From positions 1 through 45,532 of the forward strand of contig NZ_PVLR01000013.1 in NCBI RefSeq assembly GCF_002980625.1: 45,532 bases of DNA, written 5' to 3'. A program made the translations under genes and the position numbers. Below the pieces are notes generated by a model. The model ran no database searches and was not told the DNA's origin. It was given only the letters and a program-made list of their open reading frames with translations. This DNA comes from Malikia spinosa (GTDB lineage Bacteria > Pseudomonadota > Gammaproteobacteria > Burkholderiales > Burkholderiaceae_C). Below, one piece after another: positions 39,888-45,532 of the stretch. Numbering within the stretch: the stretch's first letter is position 1; each line of letters starts with the position of its first letter.

Positions 39888-40421
39888 ATGGGTACGCCGT
39901 TGGCAGTATCCCACAACGCCGAAGGGGGAGGGGCCGGCTTGGGTGCACGCCGCGCCAGCGTCAGCATCCGGCACGAGGACTTCGACCTGAGCGCAGAAGT
40001 CGCGGCCTTGCGCCAAGGCATGCCGGCCGTCGGCGCGGTCTGCAGCTTCGTTGGCACCGTGCGCGACCGCAACGAGGGCGCGTCGGTCGCGACGATGGAG
40101 CTCGAGCATTACCCCGGCATGACCGAGCGATCAATCGAGGCCATGATGGAGCAGGCCTTCGAGCGCTTCGACATCCTGGGCGCGCGCGTGGTGCACCGGG
40201 TCGGCCTGCTGCAGCCGCTCGACCAGATCGTGCTGGTGGCGGTCAGCTCGATGCATCGCGGAGAAAGCTTCCAGGCCTGCGAATTCCTGATGGACTACCT
40301 GAAGACTCAGGCCCCGTTCTGGAAGAAGGAAGTCACGCCAGCGGGCGCGCGCTGGGTCGATGCGCGCGTCAGCGACGACGCCGCGCTGGCGCGCTGGGGC
40401 ATCGCCTCGGGCAACGCCTGA
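39888..40421 (+). CDS. moaE: Molybdopterin synthase large subunit MoaE
   Basis: MoaE forms the molybdopterin synthase heterotetramer with MoaD. The 177-residue protein has SIRHEDFDLSAEVAALRQG, AVCSFVGTVRDRNEGASVATMELEHYPGMTE, RVGLLQPLDQIVLVAVSSMHRGESFQACEFLMDYLKTQAPFWKKE, which includes the active-site Lys pair. The first 25 residues, before SIRHEDF, are an extra Gly-rich leader. The start lies one base after the moaD stop. It is convergent with rlmN. Confidence 0.95.
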   Translation: MGTPLAVSHNAEGGGAGLGARRASVSIRHEDFDLSAEVAALRQGMPAVGAVCSFVGTVRDRNEGASVATMELEHYPGMTERSIEAMMEQAFERFDILGARVVHRVGLLQPLDQIVLVAVSSMHRGESFQACEFLMDYLKTQAPFWKKEVTPAGARWVDARVSDDAALARWGIASGNA

Positions 40422-40469
40422 TCGAGATCCTGATCAATCGCGCGGTAAACCTCCCGCTGCAAGGGGCGG

Positions 40470-41561
40470 TCAACAGGTCGGGGTCGCCGGGGTCTTTTCC
40501 CGCTTCATGAAGTTCAGCGGGGCTTCGGTCATGGGCTTGCCAGCCGTCTCCTGATCCGGCTGCTGGCCCAGCGCCCGCGCGCGCAGCTGGCCGCAACCGC
40601 CATCCACATCCTGCCCGGCCGAATCGCGCAGACAGGCGATGATGCCGTGGCGGCGCAGATGCTGGGTCATCTCCCAGGCGCGCTGCTCGGAAGGACGGTT
40701 GAAGCCCGAACCCTCGACCGAGTTGAACGGGATGAAGTTCATCATCGCCAGCTTGCCCTTCAGCAGCGGCACCAGGCGCTCGAGTTCCTCGTCGCTGTCG
40801 TTGATGCCTTCGAGCAGCGTCCACTGGTACTGGATCGGATAACCCGTGGCGCGCGCGTAGGCCTCGGCGCGTTCGACCAGTTCCACCGGGCTGATGCGAT
40901 GCGCGCGCGGCAGCAGGCGCGCGCGCAGTGCGGCATCGGTCGTGTGCAGCGACACGGCGAGCGCGGGCTTGACGCGGCCCTGCGGCAGGCGCTCGAAGGC
41001 GCGCGGGTCGCCAACGGTCGAGAACACCAGGCTCTTGTGGCCGATCGCGCCATGGCTGGCGAGCAGTTCGATCGCTTCGAGCACATTGTCCAGGTTGTGC
41101 GAGGGCTCGCCCATGCCCATGAACACCACCTTCTTGACCGGGCGCAGCCGGCGCGCGAGCACGACCTGGGCCACGATCTCGGCCGAGCTGATCTGGCGCA
41201 GCAGGCCGCTCTGGCCCGTCATGCAGAACTGGCAGCCGACCGCGCAGCCGACCTGGGTCGAGACGCAGACGCCGCCGCGCGGCAGCAGCACGCTCTCGAC
41301 CGTCTGGCCATCTGACAGTTCGACCAGCAGCCGCGCCGAGCCGTCAGAGCCTGGGTGCACGCTGTTGACGCGCGCCAGCCCGTCGAGATCGGCCGACAGC
41401 GCCGGCAGGCCTTCGCGCAGCGGTAGCGGAAAGAAATGCTCGGCCTGGCGCCGGCCCTGGTCGAGCGGGCGCGCCTGCAGCCAGGCACGCAGGATGCGGT
41501 CTTCGTGGACGGGGCGGGCGGCGAGCGCGCGCAGGCGCTGCCTGATGTCTTGGATCTGCAT
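40470..41561 (-). CDS. rlmN: 23S rRNA (adenine-2503-C2)-methyltransferase RlmN
   Basis: RlmN is a radical-SAM enzyme that methylates A2503 of 23S rRNA and also A37 in some tRNAs. The 363-residue protein has the CAVGCQFCMTG iron-sulfur motif (C-x3-C-x2-C) about residue 115, GMGEPSHNLDNVLEAI, SLHTTDAALRARLLPRAHR, and the catalytic Cys near the C-terminus in VDGGCGQL. Its usual upstream neighbour in Burkholderiales, ndk, is absent; the reverse transcriptase island is there instead. Its ATG lies at 41561, preceded by a G/A-rich site. The C-terminus has a short proline/threonine tail. Confidence 0.95.
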   Translation of the reverse strand: MQIQDIRQRLRALAARPVHEDRILRAWLQARPLDQGRRQAEHFFPLPLREGLPALSADLDGLARVNSVHPGSDGSARLLVELSDGQTVESVLLPRGGVCVSTQVGCAVGCQFCMTGQSGLLRQISSAEIVAQVVLARRLRPVKKVVFMGMGEPSHNLDNVLEAIELLASHGAIGHKSLVFSTVGDPRAFERLPQGRVKPALAVSLHTTDAALRARLLPRAHRISPVELVERAEAYARATGYPIQYQWTLLEGINDSDEELERLVPLLKGKLAMMNFIPFNSVEGSGFNRPSEQRAWEMTQHLRRHGIIACLRDSAGQDVDGGCGQLRARALGQQPDQETAGKPMTEAPLNFMKREKTPATPTC

Positions 41562-41596
41562 GGAGGGGGGATGCTAGCACTACGGGCGCACAGTGT

Positions 41597-41668
41597 TCTG
41601 GCTCAGGGTCTGGTTCCGCGTGGAAGCCGATACCTAGTCGTCCCGGAAAAATTCTTCAGTGAGCCAGA
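41597..41668. repeat. 9-bp inverted repeat upstream of rlmN
   Basis: TCTGGCTCA (41597-41605) and TGAGCCAGA (41660-41668) are exact reverse complements 54 bases apart. This lies in the 41562-42029 gap between rlmN and drt3b. It could be an end of a lost element or a regulatory stem; it has no clear coding function. Confidence 0.7.
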
Positions 41669-41804
41669 GCGGCGTTCTTTGACGGCCCGCTGGCCAGTTT
41701 GGTGACCTGCGCGACAAATTTACCCCATTTTCGGGGCATGCCTGCTGCTGACACGCCGCGCAGGCGCCAATAAAGCGGCCACAAGAAGCCTAGTAAAGAG
41801 GGTG

Positions 41805-42029
41805 AAAAGATACCGCGCCGCTTGGCGGGGCAGTAAAACTGAGGATTTCACAATCTAGCCCCCTGCCACCTCTTCAGTCAGCCTAGGCTTCCTGAGAGGT
41901 GGCGAGGAGTCAAGACCCCAAGATGCATGCGGACCTTAGGAGAGCAAGCTTTCGTACATAGAACAACTCGCCCAAAACGCTGGTGTGTGCGACCGCAAAC
42001 GGTCTTCGTAGTGCATGCAGCGCGTAGTA
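41805..42029 (-). ncRNA. Candidate DRT3 ncRNA with ACACAC template
   Basis: This stretch begins right after the drt3b stop, on its strand, and has no convincing gene. Seen directly: GACCG-TTTG-CGGTC (41991-42004) is a tight hairpin, and CACACAC (41983-41989) follows one base later. TGCATGC (42013-42019) can pair with GCATGCA (41924-41930), which would enclose both. A second, 12-bp imperfect hairpin lies at 41865-41903, and GGGGT-CTTG-ACTCC lies between. From memory, DRT3 systems carry an ncRNA whose ACACAC serves as template for poly(GT) made by Drt3a. The sequence here fits that, but the ends are estimated and transcription is not shown. The low GC of the genes fades within this segment. Confidence 0.5.
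41865..41903 (-). other. Long imperfect hairpin in candidate ncRNA
   Basis: On the minus strand, GCCACCTCTCAG pairs with CTGAAGAGGTGGC with a single bulged base, around a loop that contains AGCCTAGGCT. It lacks a U-run on either side, so it is not a simple terminator. It is counted as part of the proposed ncRNA. Confidence 0.65.
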
Positions 42030-44078
42030 TCAGTATACCTCCTGGCTAACCTTGGCGTCCAGCTCTTTGGAAAAATCGAAGTTAGCCCATTTAGTAAACC
42101 AGTAGTCATTATAAGATTGGAGTCGCGAAAGATCTGAGCCGGGCATTCCATAATAACTCAGTATGGACTCTTTCGTTTCTCTTCTAACGTATGGGCACAC
42201 CAAAAGATCTAATGCCAGATGAGTCATCTCTGAGTTACCAATCAAAGATCCGCGATTTTGAGAGAAGCGTTGGAGAATACAGGTTTCCAATGCTGATCTA
42301 ATCCCGGAATATCTAACTTTCTTGCCTATATAGAATAATAATGTGATTATGGAGAAGTAATCTATTTCATTTTTTACTGTATAAACCCCATCAATTTTCT
42401 CGAATCCGAAACAACGAGCAAGAAGGCTCTCGCTTACGCGATAGTTTTTTCCAAGTTGCCCCATCAGTACCAATAGATACATAATTTCAATCCGAGCACC
42501 TTTGCCATCCGAATACTTATCAATGATGCTAGTGCATCTTTTATGTATAACTTGTGAGATTAGAGCCCCATAGTTAAGTCCAATCGGATTCTCACTGTAA
42601 AACGCCAATATTCGCTGACAGATTCTGCACAGCTTCATAGTTGTGTTTACCTTGGGTGAGACAGCGTAAACGAAAAAAACAAACCACAATAGAGACTCTA
42701 GCGCCTTAGATAATCCCTTATCAAGGTCTGGTAGTTTTTCTATTTTGGCATAAGAATCAATTAATGCGCCTACCTTCCTTTCAACCACGGAAAGCGAATA
42801 GTTGAGCACGTCGCCGTACCCAACACCGGAGGCTGAAAGAATTGACTTAAAGTCGGTAACTAAGGTTGATCGCCTTATATAGATCTCTCCTCGAGGACGA
42901 CTCTCACCATCTTTTAAATCGCTTGCAATGTTCCAGGTAAGCGACTTGTCAAGCAAGTCTGATATTTTTTTCTTGGCAATTGATATTGGAGTGATTATGG
43001 GTCTCGACAAGGTTTCTTCCTTACCTTTGTTTAGAGACAGCTTGAATCGTTTTAAAATCTCTTGAAGTAGCATTTTAGCTTGATGGCAGCACTCCTCGCT
43101 ATTGTAAAAAACGAAATAATCATCCACATATCTGTAGATTTTAAAGTCTTGGTTAAGCCTCCATCCTTTTTCCATGAGGCAAGCCGACACCTCTGCATCT
43201 ACAGCTTGTGAAATAATTTCAGCGAATATCCGAGATACTTCGGGGCCAATTAGGATGCCATTTGTTTCGTTGTAATTTATCCTTTGCATCAAAGAATCAA
43301 ATTTACTGCCAAAAGATTCTTTCAAAGGCGTCATGTATACCTTTGAGTAGCTCTTTCCATATATAGCCCACGGAAGAGAATGAGTGTAGATGCCATCAAA
43401 ACAACCAGAGATATCATACTTTGTTAGAAACTTAAAATCGCGCTCGCACTGAAGATGCTCCGAAGACTCATAAAACTTAAAGACATTACTGAACTTCTCG
43501 TAAACAAAAAAAGATCTTAAATTTTCGTAGTTTTCGCCAGAAACCTCGACCAAGGAATCAAGTTGATCCTGTTTTTCTATTAGGGTTCTGCTATCTATGA
43601 ACGTACAACCTGCAACCCTCTTAGGGGATCGCAAGCTAAAATTACTTTTTCCAGCAAAGTAAATAATAAGGTCTTTATATTGATCATAAAATTCCACGAC
43701 CAATAGTTGGGCTTTAGGATGCATAAGAGAAAGTTGTCGCAGCTGATCTTGCTTATGCGTTGTGAAGAAAGCAAACGGAACGCTGTGATAATCCGTTTTC
43801 GTTTGAGAAACATCAACGTAAGATTTCTCTCGGATGCTAGTGGTGTCACGTTTCACAATAACATCTGGTGGAATGCTCAGTAATATCTTAACCAGTTTAT
43901 CGAGAACACTATCCTTGGATTCCCACTCTATTTTTGAGCCTAAGAACCTTATGTCGTGCTCACAAAGAAATCTATAGAAGTACTTGTTTGAGAATACAAT
44001 AGGTACTTCATATGGTAGAACATCAGAAAGCACCACTCTCTGAATTGGAAAATTTATTGATAGTGCTTTCTTAGGCAT
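42030..44078 (-). CDS. drt3b: Reverse transcriptase, Drt3b/UG8-like (defence)
   Basis: This 682-residue protein is the second of two tandem RTs. Motif A is KYDISGCFDGIYTHSLPWAI with catalytic D222 (about), motif B-like sequence is ETNGILIGPEVSRIFAEII, and motif C is YRYVDDYFVF with D319 and D320. The D-x-S-x-x-F-D-x-I-Y-x-H-S-x-x-W-A block is typical of Abi-like (AbiA/AbiK-type) RTs in the unknown groups. About 220 C-terminal residues, largely helical, follow. The start at 44078 has AGGATGGA just upstream and overlaps the drt3a stop by 8 bases; 44156 is an in-frame alternative. With drt3a it forms a type 3 DRT antiphage system. AT-rich, unlike its neighbours. UG8 assignment rests on gene pairing and motifs. 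Confidence 0.82.
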   Translation of the reverse strand: MPKKALSINFPIQRVVLSDVLPYEVPIVFSNKYFYRFLCEHDIRFLGSKIEWESKDSVLDKLVKILLSIPPDVIVKRDTTSIREKSYVDVSQTKTDYHSVPFAFFTTHKQDQLRQLSLMHPKAQLLVVEFYDQYKDLIIYFAGKSNFSLRSPKRVAGCTFIDSRTLIEKQDQLDSLVEVSGENYENLRSFFVYEKFSNVFKFYESSEHLQCERDFKFLTKYDISGCFDGIYTHSLPWAIYGKSYSKVYMTPLKESFGSKFDSLMQRINYNETNGILIGPEVSRIFAEIISQAVDAEVSACLMEKGWRLNQDFKIYRYVDDYFVFYNSEECCHQAKMLLQEILKRFKLSLNKGKEETLSRPIITPISIAKKKISDLLDKSLTWNIASDLKDGESRPRGEIYIRRSTLVTDFKSILSASGVGYGDVLNYSLSVVERKVGALIDSYAKIEKLPDLDKGLSKALESLLWFVFFVYAVSPKVNTTMKLCRICQRILAFYSENPIGLNYGALISQVIHKRCTSIIDKYSDGKGARIEIMYLLVLMGQLGKNYRVSESLLARCFGFEKIDGVYTVKNEIDYFSIITLLFYIGKKVRYSGIRSALETCILQRFSQNRGSLIGNSEMTHLALDLLVCPYVRRETKESILSYYGMPGSDLSRLQSYNDYWFTKWANFDFSKELDAKVSQEVY

Positions 44079-45423
44079 GCTTCCATCCTCGAGATATTTC
44101 TGAGAGATTTTTTGTGCTGAGGTTTCTAAACTCTTTTTTGATAAATCCATTTTCAAAAGATAATCGAGAGAGTTTCCTTTTTAGCGCAGTATCCGTTAAT
44201 AAATTGATCTTGGCTAGAAAAAAACCATCCAAACCTCTCAGTTGAGAAAGTTCGGTTATATGCTTGTTGCTATAGTATATGCCAATAAACGCATTACTTT
44301 TTCTATTAAAAAGCCGCATATTTCCCGTTAAGAATAGGCTCCTTGTGATAAGTTCTCTGGCTGCCTTTTTGGGAATAAACGCTACTTTAGCATGATAGTC
44401 GTTAAAAGATTTTTCTATGCGCTCCCGATACTTCTTGAGCTTAGCAGTGCTCATTCTTACGCCACGGTTGCTTGGGGAAACGTCAAATTCATAACCAAGA
44501 TACGTAAATTTTCCTTGCTGTTCATCCATTAAATTTAACACTTTAGTCTTATCATTCAGAGATAAGCCTTTCTTGGCGAGAAGTTCGCCGAAGGAAGTTA
44601 GATATTCATTGACTTTGTTCTTATTCTTGGGTGCGAACATAATTATCATGTCATCCACATATCTAGCATAATAAAAAATCTCATTATTCCTTCTGACTTC
44701 GGTGTCTATATATGCTAGGTAGATCTCCGATAGATATGCGCTTATCCCGACCCCTCTAGGTAATCCTCTATCTGTACCTGATAGTTTTAAGTAATCGCTT
44801 AAAAGCCGAGTTATGATTCTCTTAACAAATACGGAGAGCTGGGGTGATTGATGAATGCTTTCTAACAAATCTTTATGCTGCACAGACTCATAAAACGATT
44901 CTATGTCCGCACGCAGAATAATCTTTGGCGCACCGTCCATAGCCAGCGATTTGACTTGGGCTACTAAAATATCTCTAGGCGGCATCTCGATATGATAGAC
45001 ATCCTTAAGAATTTTCTGCACGAATCTTATAGCAAGAATTTGCGCTAGATCTCTGCCAACCCCATATACTGTCTTGTCTCTAATAGGTGCTGGCAATACA
45101 TTAAGTTCTACCCTGAAATTTTTTGACGAAATTTGGCCAGAAATTCTTTGCAGCACGGTATCCACAAGCGTAGAGTGAGATTCTTTTCGCCCTTTTATGA
45201 CTTTATTTAATCGGTCGGTGCGAAGCTCGTAAAGTTGAGCTGTTGCCACACCTGTTCGATATTTGTAACGGACGAGAGACTTATATTTTTTTAACTCATA
45301 AATACGCGTGCGTAAGGTGTATGCTTCCGGGATGTACCGCTCTTCTAAATCGCCGCCCTTTTCGCGGTCTTCATTAAGCAATTTATTTAGATTTTTTAAC
45401 GAAAAAGCCTGGTCAATAGACAT
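44071..45423 (-). CDS. drt3a: Reverse transcriptase, Drt3a/UG3-like (defence)
   Basis: This 450-residue RT has the palm motifs in order: LRADIESFYESV (D173), GLPRGVGISAYLSEIYL, and FYYARYVDDMIIMFA (D257, D258), then GLSLNDKTK and FTYLGYEFDV. There is no maturase or HNH domain, so it is not a group II intron RT, and no msr/msd that would make it a retron. It precedes drt3b with overlapping stop and start. In type 3 DRTs, Drt3a (UG3) and Drt3b (UG8) act together against phage. Its start at 45423 lies after AACGGGGTAGTTAATA, a weak ribosome site. Upstream, only 109 bases are in the window, with a TTGACC...GGTCAA dyad. Like drt3b, it is AT-rich and looks transferred. Confidence 0.83.
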   Translation of the reverse strand: MSIDQAFSLKNLNKLLNEDREKGGDLEERYIPEAYTLRTRIYELKKYKSLVRYKYRTGVATAQLYELRTDRLNKVIKGRKESHSTLVDTVLQRISGQISSKNFRVELNVLPAPIRDKTVYGVGRDLAQILAIRFVQKILKDVYHIEMPPRDILVAQVKSLAMDGAPKIILRADIESFYESVQHKDLLESIHQSPQLSVFVKRIITRLLSDYLKLSGTDRGLPRGVGISAYLSEIYLAYIDTEVRRNNEIFYYARYVDDMIIMFAPKNKNKVNEYLTSFGELLAKKGLSLNDKTKVLNLMDEQQGKFTYLGYEFDVSPSNRGVRMSTAKLKKYRERIEKSFNDYHAKVAFIPKKAARELITRSLFLTGNMRLFNRKSNAFIGIYYSNKHITELSQLRGLDGFFLAKINLLTDTALKRKLSRLSFENGFIKKEFRNLSTKNLSEISRGWKHA

Positions 45424-45466
45424 TATTAACTACCCCGTTAGTCGAATGTGGCTGTCCATGCGTGTA

Positions 45467-45494
45467 TTGACCCAGCGGTTTCTGCTCAGGTCAA
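45467..45494. promoter_or_regulatory. Dyad upstream of drt3a
   Basis: TTGACC-N16-GGTCAA lies 44 bases upstream of the drt3a ATG. On the minus strand TTGACC could serve as a -35 box, with CAATAC at a 19-base spacing as a poor -10. It may be a regulator site; no further claim is possible. Confidence 0.35.
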
Positions 45495-45532
45495 GCTGCT
45501 AAAGCATAAGCCTTACAGCCGCTAACACAAGT

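Noticed and set aside
36500-40072. A 1,190-codon minus-strand open frame opposite thrC, moeA and moaD
   Set aside because: Same shadow effect; the plus-strand genes have complete family motifs and overlapping starts and stops.
41436-41705. A short plus-strand open frame overlapping the rlmN start
   Set aside because: No family resemblance and it lies mostly opposite rlmN; I could not link it to a transposase.
41722-41738. CCCC-N-GGGG hairpin as a terminator for the drt genes
   Set aside because: The stem is only 4 bp and there is no clean U-run.
44078-44156. drt3b starting at the upstream ATG 44156
   Set aside because: This would overlap drt3a by 86 bases; the ATG at 44078 has a good ribosome site and a short overlap. 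It stays an alternative.
42030-45423. Group II intron or retron
   Set aside because: No maturase X or endonuclease domain, no intron RNA domains V/VI, and no msr/msd; two RTs in tandem are typical of DRT3.

Overview
The window is bacterial, GC-rich over its first 41.5 kb, and reads as a Burkholderiales (betaproteobacterial) chromosome. Supporting this are the rpsF-priB-rpsR-rplI-dnaB block, a phasin gene with a PhaR/PhbF-type palindrome, a Bug-family periplasmic receptor, the DUF4212/sodium symporter pair and the alaA-like/hom/thrC/moeA/moaD/moaE run. I cannot assign a genus. The last 3.5 kb is AT-rich and foreign in character.

Layout: 1-2.0 kb holds the 3' part of sdhB, a cytochrome c lipoprotein and a phasin. 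2.1-5.7 kb is a minus-strand Mla-like lipid ABC operon (STAS-permease, ATPase, MCE protein, auxiliary lipoprotein), followed on the same strand by an initiator tRNA with its terminator. 6.0-11.6 kb encodes DUF2760 and two divergent Hsp70 proteins in one tight operon. 11.6-17.9 kb carries sbcC, sbcD and a UbiA prenyltransferase on the minus strand. 17.9-23.5 kb is a LuxR-type regulator divergent from an acyl-CoA synthetase / enoyl-CoA hydratase / SDR / Bug receptor operon, probably acid uptake, CoA activation and beta-oxidation-like breakdown. 23.6-26.0 kb is the DUF4212 + sodium:solute symporter pair. 26.0-30.1 kb is the ribosomal protein block and dnaB, whose P-loop is split by a 351-residue class 3 intein. 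30.1-34.1 kb encodes a 2OG-Fe(II) oxygenase, PhoH, a Bcp-type peroxiredoxin and a Mth938-like protein on the minus strand. 34.2-40.4 kb is an aminotransferase, homoserine dehydrogenase, threonine synthase and three molybdopterin genes. 40.5-41.6 kb is rlmN.

41.6-45.5 kb is the most interesting region: two tandem, translationally coupled reverse transcriptases with YVDD active sites, matching the two-RT architecture of defence-associated RT type 3 (Drt3a/UG3 and Drt3b/UG8). Directly downstream of drt3b, on the same strand, is a non-coding stretch with a hairpin abutting an ACACAC run and a second long imperfect hairpin. I propose it as the system's ncRNA with an AC-repeat template. The upstream edge of the system runs to the end of the window.

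A recurring oddity is short in-phase tandem repeats (9-bp or 6-bp units) in sbcC (twice), the sbcD-ubiA gap, the second hsp70 and upstream of ubiA, suggesting a lineage prone to microsatellite expansion.
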